DNA from: Nesterenkonia sp. PF2B19
GTDB taxonomy: Bacteria; Actinomycetota; Actinomycetes; Actinomycetales; Micrococcaceae
NCBI RefSeq assembly: GCF_001758425.2
Contig: NZ_MDSS02000018.1
Coordinates: forward strand, 1-55,698
Direction: 5' to 3'
Length of the DNA stretch: 55,698 bases
Below the pieces are notes generated by a model, which saw only the letters and a list, made by a program, of their open reading frames with translations, was not told the origin of the DNA and did no database searches. Positions 25,039 through 34,537 of this stretch are shown one piece after another; the first letter of the stretch is position 1, and the number at the start of each line of letters is the position of its first letter. A program made the translations under genes and the position numbers.

Positions 25039-27590
25039 TCAGCCCTTCAGCCGACGATGCTCCGGATCGAAGGGCGCCGTGCGGCCCACGGTCAGCACCT
25101 CGGCCGGCAGCCGCACCCCCAGGTACTCCACCAGCAGCTCCGTGCCGAGCACCGCGCGCTCGGGCGGCAGGTAGGCCAGCATCACGTATCGCCCCAGCGA
25201 CGGCGCCGGGCCCGCGCTGGTGACATAGCTGCGCCGCCCGCGGCCGTCCACCAGGGGTGAGCCGTCGACGTCGAGCACCGGCTCATTGCCGGTGGGGAAC
25301 CGCGGCTCCGCGGCCCCGACGCCGGTGAGCGCGAGGGTGCACAGCACGGCGGCGGGCTCCTGGGCGCGGGCCGCAAGGTAGGCACCCTTGCCGAGGAAGT
25401 CCGCCTCCTTGACTGTCGGCAGCGCGAGCCCGGCCTCCACCGGGTCCCGCTCCGGGGTGAGCTCCGCGCCGAAGAGCCGATGCGCCTTCTCCAGCCGACC
25501 GGTGGTCCCATAGACCCCGCCCCCTGCGGCGATCAGCCCGTGTGGCCGCCCGGCCTCCCACAGGGCGTCCCACAGCGGCAGCCCGTGCTCGGTGGGCAGG
25601 TGGATCTCCCAGCCGAGGTCGCCCACATAGGAGATGCGCACCATCAGCGTCGGGATCCCGGCGAGCACCACCTCCCGTGCCGTGCCGAAGCGGAAGCCGT
25701 CAGCCGAGACGTCGTCGTCGGTCAGCGATGCGACGATGTCCCGGGCACGCGGCCCCCAGAGACCGATCGCGCAGGTCGCCGAGGTCAGATCCTGGATCTC
25801 GACGCGCCCGGCGTCGAGCTCAGCGGCCAGATGACGGCGGAACCAGGCCAGGTCCCGGGCGCCGTCGGCGGCTCCGGTGATGACCCGGAAGTGCTGCTCC
25901 CCCAGCCGCACGATGGTCAGATCCGAGCGGAAGCCGCCGCGGACATCCAGCAGCGGAGTGTAGGTGACCCGTCCCACGGGCCGGTCCGCATTCGCCACCG
26001 CCATCCGCTGCACCCCCTCCAGCGCCGCCTGGCCGGTGACGTCGAAGACGCTGAACGCGGTGAGGTCGAACATGGCTGCGTGCTGGCGCATCCTCAGATG
26101 CTCGGCCTCGATGATCGGTGACCACCAGCGGACGTCCCATTCGTGGACCCGGTGGTCGATCCGGCGCGCATACTCCTCCACCAGAGGCGCGTTGGCCGCG
26201 TACCACTGCGGCCGCTCCCAGCCCGAAGCCTCGAAGAACTCCCCGCCCAGCGCCTGGGTGCGCGGATGGAACGGACTGGTGCGCATCGGGCGACTGCTTG
26301 CCCACTGCTCACGCGGATGCGCGATCCCGTACACCTTGGGGAAGCCCTCAGCCGCCCGGGCCCGCACGTGGCGCCGGGTGCGGGCATAGGGCGGGAAGCG
26401 GGTGACATCGGCCCCATGGACGTCCACCTCGGAGGCCCCGTCGGTCATCCACTCGGCCACCGCCCGCCCGACGCCGGGTCCTTCCTTGATCCACACCGCC
26501 GCCGCGGACCACAGGCCGCGGACCTCCGCGGTCTCTCCGAGCAGCGGCGCACCGTCCGGGGTGAGGGAGAGCAGCCCGTTGATCGCCTGGGTGACCTCCA
26601 CGCCGTCGCGGCCCTGCTCCCCCAGCAGCTCCGGGTAGAGCTGCCGGGCATGGGCCAGCTGCGGGGCGAAGTCCTCTGCGGTGAAGGGCATCTGGGTGGG
26701 CGAGGCCTGCCCTGGGGCACCGAAGGGCGGGATCTCGTCGGGCTCGTGGAGGATCGGCCGGTGCGCGTAGGAGCCGACCTCCAGATCCGGTCCGCGCTGT
26801 CGGGCGTACATGCGGGCGTCCATGTCCCGGACCAGCGGCAGGGAGATCCACTCCTCGGTGGCGGCCAGCTCCGGAATCGGCCCGAGGTCCATCATCTGGT
26901 GCACTGCGGCCACCAGCGGGATGCGGGCATCCGCCAGGGCGGCGATCCGGGGACTCCAGACCCCGCAGGCGACGACGACATGCTCCGCCTCCACCCGGCC
27001 GTGATCCGTGACCACCGCGCGGATGCGGCCCGGCACCCCGCCGTGCGGGCCGGCGTCGACCTCCAGCCCGGTCACCTCCGTGCGGTCGGCGACGGTCAGT
27101 GCCCTGCGCTCCTCGGCCCGGGCGCGCAGGAGCTCCGCGGCGCGGACGCGTCGTCGATGGCACCGGTGGGCGTGTGGAAGCCGGCCAGCAGCAGATCCTC
27201 GCGGATGTGGGGCATGAGCTCGCGGACGCGGGCGGGGCCGATGAGCTCGGCCTCCACGCCCCAGGCGGCCGCCGAGCTCATCCGGCGACGCAGCTCCTGC
27301 AGCCGCTCCGGAGTGCGGGCCACCTCGATCCCGCCGCGCTCGGTGAGCACGCCCAGTGCCCGGTACTGCCGCAGCGAGTCCAGGGTCAGCTCGGTGATCT
27401 CGCGCGAATGGTCCACGGGGAACACGAAGTTCGAGGCATGGTCGGTGGAGCCCCCGGGCTCCGGCAGAGGGCCCTTGTCCACCAGGAGGATGTCCCGCCA
27501 GCCGAGCTCGGCGAGATGTCGCACGATCGAGCTGCCGACGATGCCGGCCCCGATGACGACCACCTGTGCGCTGTCTGGAATGCTGACCAT
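25039..27590 (-). pseudogene. FAD oxidoreductase/GcvT fusion (sarcosine or dimethylglycine oxidase type), one-base frameshift
   Basis: About 850 residues when repaired. The N-terminus (MVSIPDSAQVVVIGAGIVGS) has the FAD dinucleotide motif GAGIVG, then a DAO fold ending near SAAAVWIKEGPGVGRAVAEW. A second half is a GcvT-type folate domain with FDLTAFSVFDVTGQAALEGV, ISYVGDLGWEIHLPTEHG and a C-terminal barrel. This matches sarcosine/dimethylglycine-type oxidases, which oxidise an N-methyl group and transfer it to tetrahydrofolate. At about 27,150 the frame slips by one base, between TPTGAIDDAS and AAELLRARAEERRAL. It is convergent with the IclR gene. Substrate not determined. Confidence 0.82.
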
Positions 27591-27886
27591 CGCTCTCACC
27601 ACCATTGCCGGGCGATGTCTGTGCCCCGATGATAGTGCCGCGCTCCGGGGCCTGGCCATGGTGGATCGGAGCGGGGTGCGGGGCGGGGTTCGGGACAGGG
27701 TTCGGGACAGGGTTCGGGGCAGGGGTCGGGGTGGAGTGCGGGGCCCCGACGCGACGACGCTCATCGCCCACCCGAGCCGACTCCCGTCATACATGGCCCT
27801 CCTGCGGCGACGAGATTACGCTGAGCCAGGACGATGAGGGGCGGGGACGGCCACAGCCTCCCGCACGCCCGGAAGGAAGAGGACCT
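27591..27886. other. Divergent intergenic region with GC-rich tandem repeat
   Basis: About 300 bases between the oxidase and the DUF2510 gene hold no credible gene. The notable content is a 12-bp tandem repeat at 27,686-27,721 and G-rich flanks. Promoters for both neighbours must lie here, but I cannot assign boxes. Confidence 0.5.
27686..27721. repeat. Three tandem copies of a 12-bp G-rich unit
   Basis: GGGTTCGGGACA occurs twice exactly and a third time with one change (GGGTTCGGGGCA). Related G-rich steps continue on both sides. It could be a slippage tract or a regulatory array. Confidence 0.7.
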
Positions 27887-29014
27887 ATGACTGCACCCGC
27901 CTCGGGCTGGTATCCGGACCCCGAACAGCAGGACCAGCTGCGCTACTGGGACGGCCAGCAGTGGACCCCGCACCGGACGCCGATGCCGCACCGCACGCCC
28001 CCGTCCGGGCACGCCCAGGCCGCGGGGTTAGGCCAGTCTCGCCAGCCCACCGGGTACGGGCAGGCCGCCGGGTACGGTCAGCCTGCCGTACCCGGCCAGC
28101 CCAGCGGATACAGCAGCCATTCCGGGTATGGCCAGCAGCCGGGCCACTCTCAACCTCCCGGCCACCCCGGACAGCCCCCGCATGACCAGCGTCCGCCCTG
28201 GGAGCAGCAGCCGGCGCAACGCTCCTCCGGCCGCGGCCTGATCATCGGGCTGGGGCTCGGCATCGGGCTGTTCCTGGTCCTCGTCGTCGTCCTCGTCGTG
28301 GTCATCGTCTCGCGCATCGGAGCCGACGAGGACACCACCACGACCACGGGGCCGGAGCGACCCCAGGAGAACCCCGAGACCCTCTCCGTCGACGACTCCG
28401 TCACGGTGCACGTCCCCGACGACGCCGAGACCCGCCTGCAGCTCAGCGTCGAAGAGGCCGGCCTCTACCACGTGGCCACGCAGAGCGAGCAGGGCACCGA
28501 CCCGGTCCTCGCGCTGCAGGACGCCGACGGCACCGAGATCGCCTTCGCCGACGACGGCGGCACCGACTCCCCCAACGTCATGGACGGCGGATTCGAGACC
28601 GCCTTGGTCCCGGGCGAGTACGACGTGGTGGTCACCAAGTTCTCCGGCGACCCCGCTGAGGTGACAGTGACCACGGAACAGATCGCCGTCGCCGAGCAGC
28701 TCGAGGACGGGGAGCACACCGTGGAGGCTGCCGCGGACGCCGCCTGGCTGGCGACCGTCGACGTCCCGGACGGAGCCCGCGTGGTGCTCGACGTCCGGGG
28801 CGACGACGGAGCAGACCTGGTCCTCGACGTCGTGCTCCCCGACGGCTCCGAGGAGCGCAACGACGACCGCAGCGTCAGAGATCCGGAGTCGGACAGCGTG
28901 CTGGACCCGTATCTGGAATTCGACGTCGACGAGGGCGGGGTCCTGACCATCATGGTCTCCGGCTCCGGCTCCGGCGCCGCCTCCGGCACCATCAGCATCG
29001 AGGTCGAGGACTGA
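27887..29014 (+). CDS. DUF2510 domain membrane protein
   Basis: A 375-residue protein. Residues ~7-29 form a DUF2510 domain (GWYPDPEQQDQLRYWDGQQW), followed by a Gly/Gln/Pro/Tyr-rich low-complexity linker (~38-115), one membrane helix (117-144) and an acidic extracellular region (~145-375) with repeated beta-rich units such as LQLSVEEAGLYHVATQSE and VPGEYDVVVTKFSGDP, reminiscent of pre-peptidase C-terminal domains. It is probably a single-pass cell-envelope protein with the N-terminus in the cytoplasm. GGAAGGAAGAGG precedes ATG 27,887. Function unknown. Confidence 0.82.
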   Translation: MTAPASGWYPDPEQQDQLRYWDGQQWTPHRTPMPHRTPPSGHAQAAGLGQSRQPTGYGQAAGYGQPAVPGQPSGYSSHSGYGQQPGHSQPPGHPGQPPHDQRPPWEQQPAQRSSGRGLIIGLGLGIGLFLVLVVVLVVVIVSRIGADEDTTTTTGPERPQENPETLSVDDSVTVHVPDDAETRLQLSVEEAGLYHVATQSEQGTDPVLALQDADGTEIAFADDGGTDSPNVMDGGFETALVPGEYDVVVTKFSGDPAEVTVTTEQIAVAEQLEDGEHTVEAAADAAWLATVDVPDGARVVLDVRGDDGADLVLDVVLPDGSEERNDDRSVRDPESDSVLDPYLEFDVDEGGVLTIMVSGSGSGAASGTISIEVED

Positions 29015-29147
29015 ACGGTCGACGATTGAACGGTCCAGGATTCATCGGCCCTGCCGACCGGCCCCATCAGTCCCCGTGAGCAGACACACGGGAACCGGAT
29101 CCGAGAACACAGTTGACCGCAGCGACTTCCAGGGGGACACTGGGAAT

Positions 29148-29314
29148 GTGCCGGGCTGCAGGTAACCCCCGGGCTCCAACCTTTAGCCGCTTCGAGCGGC
29201 CACGCGCCGTGAGGCGTTCCCAGCCCGGCACCCCAAACCACATAGCGGACGCGCCCTCAGCAGGCACCGTCGTCAGCTCTGAACCCGCCCATGCCCTGAC
29301 ATGCGGCGGGTTCA
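29148..29314 (+). ncRNA. Riboswitch-like structured leader before phoU-like/pit
   Basis: An outer 11-bp helix (GTGCCGGGCTG 29,148-29,158 with CAGCCCGGCAC 29,221-29,231) closes an 84-base domain with at least one inner hairpin (GCCGC-TTCGA-GCGGC). Some 48 bases later a second hairpin, TGAACCCGC with GCGGGTTCA (29,280-29,314), resembles a terminator. The arrangement, aptamer-like domain then hairpin then gene, suits a riboswitch or attenuator for the genes starting at 29,460. I could not match it to a known class. Confidence 0.4.
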
Positions 29315-29459
29315 CCTGTCTGCAGAGCCCGCCGAGCCTCCCAGATCTGACCCATGACCCCGGATCCCGTCGCGGAGCCACCGACACAATCGATTCATCT
29401 TCCCGCTATACACTCTCCACGGACATCGCTTCACCGGGAGACCAGATGAGGACCACGGC

Positions 29460-30074
29460 ATGAACGCACGACGACAGCGCCACTCGCAGGCGGTGGAGCT
29501 GCTGACCGACATCGGCCGGGAGGTCCGGACCGGGGTCAACCTGCTGTCCCAGCTGCTGGGCATGCCCGCCGCCGACCGCCGACCGCTCCGCGAGGAGCTC
29601 ATCGGCCTGGAGGGCACCGCCATGGACCTCCATTTCAACCTGATGACGCATATCCGCAGCGTCTTCCTCACCCCGCTCCCCCGGGAGGACATCTACGCCC
29701 TCTCCCAGCTGCTGAACCGCACCCTCGAACATGTGGTGGCCGCCGGAGATCTCATCATCGCCCGGGAGAACCTGGTGCTGCCGCGCCAGAGCTCGGACCA
29801 GCTGGAGACCATGGGCCGTCAGGTGGACCTCACGATCGACGCGCTGGCCCGGCTCGACGACTTCGACCACCTCGAGGAGTACTGGATCCAGATCCAGCGG
29901 CTCACCAAGCAGGCCAATCGCACCCACCGGGAGTGGCTGATCTCCTCCGACAGCGCCTTCCAGCCCAACATCGCACTGCAGCAGGCGCAGATCGCCAGCG
30001 CGATGCTGCAGGCGGTGGAGTCGCTGCGGATGGTCAGCACCACGGCGGGGTCGATCATCGTCCGGGAGTCCTGA
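29460..30074 (+). CDS. PhoU-like (DUF47) protein associated with Pit transporter
   Basis: A 204-residue all-helical protein: RRQRHSQAVELLTDIGREV, MDLHFNLMTHIRSVFLTPLP, REDIYALSQLLNRTLEHVV and TIDALARLDDFDHLEEYWIQ. The FLTPLPREDIYALS motif is the hallmark of DUF47/PhoU-like proteins, which lie beside Pit phosphate transporters and probably modulate them. The pit gene begins ten bases downstream, so the two form an operon. ATG 29,460 is taken as start; a structured leader lies upstream. Confidence 0.87.
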   Translation: MNARRQRHSQAVELLTDIGREVRTGVNLLSQLLGMPAADRRPLREELIGLEGTAMDLHFNLMTHIRSVFLTPLPREDIYALSQLLNRTLEHVVAAGDLIIARENLVLPRQSSDQLETMGRQVDLTIDALARLDDFDHLEEYWIQIQRLTKQANRTHREWLISSDSAFQPNIALQQAQIASAMLQAVESLRMVSTTAGSIIVRES

Positions 30075-30084
30075 GGCCCGCCAC

Positions 30085-31103
30085 GTGGAGATCCTGCTGC
30101 TCGTCCTCATCGTCGTCGTCCTGCTGCCCAACCTTTTCGTCGCCGGCATGCACGACGTCGCCAACTCCATCGCCATCCCCACCCGCACCCGAGCGCTGAC
30201 CCCGCGGATCGCGACCCGGCTGGCCGCCGGGGCCAACGCGTTGGGAGTGCTGATGACCATCCCGCTGGGAGTGCACCTGTTCTCCTGGTTCGACTTCCCG
30301 CGGATGGACCCGCAGATGGTCCTGGGCGTCCTGCTGACCTCACTGATCTCCCTGCTGGGATGGAACCTGTGGACCTACTTCCGGGGGGTGCCGACGTCGA
30401 CGACCCACGCCCTGCTGGCCGCACTGATCGGCGGCGCCCTGGCCTCGATGATCCTCGACGGTACGGACTCCAGCGCGGTGCTCGGCCTCCCGTGGGCGGC
30501 CCCGCTGGCCACCCTGCTGCTCTCCCCGCTGGTCGCCTTCGGCCTGGCCTATCTGCTGGTGTTCCTGGCGGTGCGGGTCGCCCGGGGGGCGGATCCCGAC
30601 GCCGTCAACGAGACCAGCCGGACCGTGCAGGCGGTGTGCGCCGGGCTCACCAGCCTGGGCACCGGCCTGCAGCAGGGACAGCGGTTCGCCTTCATCCTGC
30701 TGCTGGCCCTTCCGGCGGCGAACATCGACCACTCCGGCGCCTGGATCCCCGTCGCCTACGTCTCTTCGCGCTGCTCATCGGGCTGGGCTGCCTGACCGGC
30801 GGGTGGCGCATCGGCCACATGCTGGGCCACCGACTGGTCACCATCGACCCGCTGCGCGGCATGGTCTCCACCACGACCACCTCGGCGCTGCTGTTCGTCG
30901 GCTCCATGGCGATGTCGCTGCCGCTGTCGACCTCCCTGACCGCGGCCTCCTCGGTGATCGGGGCCGGGTCCAACCAGCGGTTCGCCACCGTGAACTGGCC
31001 ACAGGCGATCCGGCTCTTCGCCTACTGGGCGGTGACCCCTCTGGCGGTCGGTGCGGCCTCCGGGGTCCTGCTGCTGGCACTCTCTCCGCTGCTGGAGTAC
31101 TGA
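30085..31103 (+). pseudogene. pit: Low-affinity inorganic phosphate transporter (PiT family), one-base frameshift
   Basis: About 339 residues of a polytopic PiT permease. The first half has the family motif GMHDVANSIAIPTRTRAL and GVPTSTTHALLAALIGGALA; the second has PLRGMVSTTTTSALLFVGSM and VIGAGSNQRFATVNWPQA. PiT proteins carry phosphate with metal ions by proton or sodium coupling. The frame breaks at about 30,762; one extra base after TACGT restores LFALLIGLGCLTGGW. GTG 30,085 starts the gene ten bases after the PhoU-like stop. The break may be an assembly error, since both halves are well conserved. Confidence 0.82.
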
Positions 31104-31122
31104 CGCCCGGCACGCCCTGCCC

Positions 31123-31193
31123 GTTGGCCCCGGAACAATTGTCGGAATACGCGCACTTAAGCGAGGTTTAGCGACAATCCCTCCGGGGGCAAC
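31123..31193. terminator. Long imperfect hairpin between convergent pit and pstB
   Basis: GTTGGCCCCGG (31,123-31,133) faces CCGGGGGCAAC (31,183-31,193), and inside them ATTGTCG faces CGACAAT. It lies in the 105-base gap between two converging phosphate-transport genes and is a probable bidirectional terminator. Confidence 0.45.
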
Positions 31194-31208
31194 CCAGGGC
31201 GGAGCCGC

Positions 31209-31988
31209 TCAGCCGAACCGGCCGGAGACGTAGTCCTCGGTGGACTTCTCCTTCGGGTTGTTGAAGATCGTGGAGGTGTCGTCATACTCGATGAGCTTCC
31301 CCGGCTTGCCGGTGCCCGCGATGTTGAAGAACGCCGTCCGTTCGGAGACCCGGGCCGCCTGCTGCATGTTGTGCGTGACGATGACGACCGTGTACTCCTC
31401 CTTCAGCTCGGCGATGAGGTCTTCCACCGCAAGCGTGGAGATCGGGTCCAACGCGGAGCACGGCTCGTCCATGAGGATCACATCAGGCTTCACCGCGATG
31501 GTCCGGGCGATGCACAGCCGCTGCTGCTGACCGCCCGAGAGTCCCGACCCGGGCTTGTCCAGGCGGTCCTTGACCTCGTTGAACAGGTTCGCCCCGCGCA
31601 GGGACCGCTCGACGACGTCGTCGGCCTCCGCGCGGGAGAGCCGCGTCCCGTTGAGCCGGTACCCGGCCAGCACGTTGTCCCGGATGCTCATGGTGGGGAA
31701 TGGGTTGGGCCGCTGGAAGACCATGCCGACCATGGTCCGCACCGTCACCGGGTCCACCCCGGGGCCGTAGATGTCATCGCCGTCCAGCAGCAGCTTCCCG
31801 GAGACGGTGGCCCCCGGCAGCACCTCATGCATGCGGTTCAGACTCCGCAGGAAGGTGGTCTTTCCGCAGCCGGACGGGCCGATGAACGCCGTCACCGACC
31901 GGGAGGCGATCTCGATGCTCACCCCCTCCACGGCGAGGAAGTCGCCGTAGTAGACGTTGAGGTCCTTCGCCTCGATGCTCTTGGACAT
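31209..31988 (-). CDS. pstB: Phosphate ABC transporter ATP-binding protein PstB
   Basis: A 259-residue ABC ATPase of typical PstB length. Walker [12 protein letters not shown] (~36-46), signature [16 protein letters not shown], Walker [21 protein letters not shown], and the PstB-typical [20 protein letters not shown] and [20 protein letters not shown]. It powers high-affinity phosphate uptake with PstA, PstC and PstS. It is the last gene of the leftward pstSCAB operon, about 116 bases after pstA. Confidence 0.96.
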   Translation of the reverse strand: MSKSIEAKDLNVYYGDFLAVEGVSIEIASRSVTAFIGPSGCGKTTFLRSLNRMHEVLPGATVSGKLLLDGDDIYGPGVDPVTVRTMVGMVFQRPNPFPTMSIRDNVLAGYRLNGTRLSRAEADDVVERSLRGANLFNEVKDRLDKPGSGLSGGQQQRLCIARTIAVKPDVILMDEPCSALDPISTLAVEDLIAELKEEYTVVIVTHNMQQAARVSERTAFFNIAGTGKPGKLIEYDDTSTIFNNPKEKSTEDYVSGRFG

Positions 31989-32104
31989 GTCTCACTCTCT
32001 CACTGGATCGGCGCCGGGTGTTGCCCGGCAGGATGAGGGCCTGATCGGCGCTCCGGGCAGCCCCGCCCGGTCTGTCAGTGGCCCGTCTGTCAGCGCCCGG
32101 TCTG

Positions 32105-33388
32105 TCAGCGGCCCGTCTGCTTCGGCGCGAAGACCTTGGCCACCAGGCGGGCGATCAGGTTCAGCAGCATGACGATGATGATCAGCACCAGAGCCGCCGC
32201 CCAGGCCCGCTGATGCGACGGGTCCGAGAAGTTCGGGGAGGTCGGGTTCTGGAACTGACGATAGATGTACACCGGCAGTGCCGTCATCCATCCGGAGAAC
32301 AGGTTCCAGTTCACGTTCACCACGAACCCGGCGGTCACCAGGATCGGAGCGGTCTCCCCGATCACCCGTGCGATCGCCAAGGTGACGCCCGAGGCGATGC
32401 CGGAGATCGCCGTCGGAATCACCACCTTCAGGATGGTGCGCCACTTGCGCACCCCCAGCGCATAGGAGGCCTCCCGCAGCTCGTTGGGCACCACCCGCAG
32501 CATCTCCTCCGTGGTGCGGACCACCACCGGGATCATCAGCACCGAGAGCGCGATGGCCGCAGTGATGCCCATGGTGGAGCGGATCCCGCCGAACGCCCCG
32601 GTGAGGGTGTTCACGGTGGAGAGGAACCACGCCATGGCGGCGCCGGCGAACAGACCGGCCACGATGGACGGAATGCCCGTCATCACGTCCACGAAGAAGG
32701 TGATCGCCCGCGCCAGGGGGCCGCCGCGCGAGTACTCCACCAGGTAGATGGAGGTCAGCAGGCCGATGGGCACCGAGATGACCGTCGCGGCGATGGTGAT
32801 CAGCAGCGACCCGATGATCGCATGCCGGATCCCGCCCAGCACCGCGGCCCCCTGCTCCTGGGACGCCTGGTCGATGGTGCCGTCGATGCCTCGCATGTCC
32901 GAGGCGAAGAAGCCGGGCTCGATCAGCCCGGGAAGCCCCACGGAGACCACCGACCAGATCACCGAGACCAGCGGCAGCAGCGCCGTCAGGAACGCCAGAT
33001 GCACCAGATTGGTCCAGAGCCCGTCGGTGGCCTTGCGCCTGCCCACCCGAAGACGGGTGACCACATAGCTGACGATCACATGCAGCACCGCGGTGAGCAC
33101 CAGCCACAGCGGCACCGAGAAGCCCGGCAGGGCGCTCACGGCCGCGGCGACGACGGCGGATCCGGCCAGCACCGCGAGCCAGGTCCAGCGAGGAAGGGTG
33201 TTCCGGGTCAGTCGGCTGCGCCGTCCGGCGAGGTCCCCGGCGGACTGTCCCGGCGCGTCATCGGAGCGGGACCCGAGGGTCGGGGCACCCGGCGTCTGCA
33301 CGGTGGCGGGTGTCGGGGCAGGTGTGGAGGCGGAGGCGTCGTCGTCGCGACGCTCCCTCTGCTGAACGGAGTTCGGGGTGTCGGCCAT
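32105..33388 (-). CDS. pstA: Phosphate ABC transporter permease PstA
   Basis: A 427-residue membrane protein, longer than usual because of an N-terminal polar extension (~1-70). Membrane helices include LAVLAGSAVVAAAVSALPGF and AIIGSLLITIAATVISVPIG; the EAA-like loop for PstB contact is NELREASYALGVRKWRTILK, followed by ETAPILVTAGFVVNVNWNLF, typical of PstA. The ATG at 33,388 overlaps the pstC TGA (TGATG), so translation is coupled. It forms the channel with PstC. Confidence 0.95.
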   Translation of the reverse strand: MADTPNSVQQRERRDDDASASTPAPTPATVQTPGAPTLGSRSDDAPGQSAGDLAGRRSRLTRNTLPRWTWLAVLAGSAVVAAAVSALPGFSVPLWLVLTAVLHVIVSYVVTRLRVGRRKATDGLWTNLVHLAFLTALLPLVSVIWSVVSVGLPGLIEPGFFASDMRGIDGTIDQASQEQGAAVLGGIRHAIIGSLLITIAATVISVPIGLLTSIYLVEYSRGGPLARAITFFVDVMTGIPSIVAGLFAGAAMAWFLSTVNTLTGAFGGIRSTMGITAAIALSVLMIPVVVRTTEEMLRVVPNELREASYALGVRKWRTILKVVIPTAISGIASGVTLAIARVIGETAPILVTAGFVVNVNWNLFSGWMTALPVYIYRQFQNPTSPNFSDPSHQRAWAAALVLIIIVMLLNLIARLVAKVFAPKQTGR

Positions 33389-34397
33389 CAGTTGGCTCCT
33401 GAGAATTCCTTGTGGCGGCTGACGATCCACCGGGCGGTCATGTTCACGATCAGGGTGATGACGAACAGCACCAGGCCGATGGCGATCAGCTGAGCCTGCC
33501 GCTCGGAGCCCGGAGGGGCCTCCGGGAAGCCCAGGGCGATCTCCGCCGGGATGGTGCTGTTGCCCGCCGAGATCAGCGAGGCCGAGAGCGGTCCCGCCGA
33601 GAGCACCAGCGCCACCGCCATCGTCTCTCCCAGCGCCCGTCCGAGCCCCAGCATGACTCCGGAGATGATGCCGGCCCGGGCGAAGGGGAACACCGCCATG
33701 CGGATCATCTCCCAGCGGGTCGCTCCCAGCGCGAGCGCGGCCTCCTCATGGAGCTTCGGGGTCTGCACGAAGATCTCCCGGGACACCGAGGTGATGATCG
33801 GCAGGACCATCACTCCCAGCACCACTCCGGCGGTGAAGATCGTGCGACCCGTCTGCGAGGGCGCGTCCCCGAACAGCGGGATGAAGCCAGGTGTTCGTGC
33901 AGCCACGTGTAGGCGGGCACCAGCGCCGGCCCGAGAAAGCTCATCCCCCAGGCGCCGTAGACCACCGAAGGGATCGCCGCCAGCAGGTCGATCACGTATC
34001 CGATGGACTTGGACAGCCGCGGCGGGGCGAAGTGCGAGATGTACAGAGCGACGCCGACCGCCACCGGGGTGGCCAGCACCAGCGCGATCGCCGAGGCCAC
34101 CACGGTGCCGATCACCAGCGGATAGGCGTACTCCAGGAACGCCCCGATGATGAGCCCCTCCTCCTCCCGGTAGACCGCGCCGGTGGAGTTGGCGGTGAGG
34201 AACAGGGCCACGAAGGCCAGCACCACCAGGATGGCGACGCCCGCCCCCAGCGCCAGGCCGGAGAACACCCGGTCACCGAACACTCCCCCGGAGTCAGAGG
34301 TGGTCAGCGAATTATGTCTGTTCTCCCGATCGGGTGCGGCCGCCACGGCCGTCCCGGGGGTGGGTGACTCGTCCGAGCTGGTCACAGGATCTCCCAT
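33388..34397 (-). pseudogene. pstC: Phosphate ABC transporter permease PstC, one-base frameshift
   Basis: About 336 residues when repaired. The first part has a polar N-terminus, GLALGAGVAILVVLAFVALF, FGAFLEYAYPLVIGT-like residues (IIGAFLEYAYPLVIGTVVAS) and AIPSVVYGAWGMSFLGPAL; the second has GFIPLFGDAPSQTGRTIFTA, KLHEEAALALGATRWEMIRM (EAA loop) and RALGETMAVALVLSAG. The frame breaks at ~33,889, where one extra C in the GCC run joins TWLHEHL to GFIPLFG. Because the other pst genes are intact, a sequence error is likely. GTG 34,427 is an alternative start. Confidence 0.85.
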
Positions 34398-34478
34398 CAG
34401 AGCATCACAGGTGTCAGTGGTGCGCACGCCGCCGGGCGAGCACCGTCGTCGTCGGCTGCACCGCGCAGGTCAACGGAC

Positions 34479-34522
34479 GGACCCCGGAGGAGGGCGCCAT
34501 GCGGCGCCCGCCACCGGGGTCC
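34479..34522 (-). terminator. Hairpin between pstS and pstC
   Basis: GGACCCCGG (34,479-34,487) pairs with CCGGGGTCC (34,514-34,522) around an inner GGGCGCC/GGCGCCC stem. In binding-protein operons such intercistronic hairpins attenuate downstream genes or protect the upstream mRNA, giving more PstS than permease. Confidence 0.5.
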
Positions 34523-34537
34523 CGGATCAGTGGCCGG

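Noticed and set aside
25023-25050. CAGCCCTTC tandem steps near the oxidase stop codon
   Set aside because: Three short copies next to a stop codon; most likely slippage with no wider pattern.
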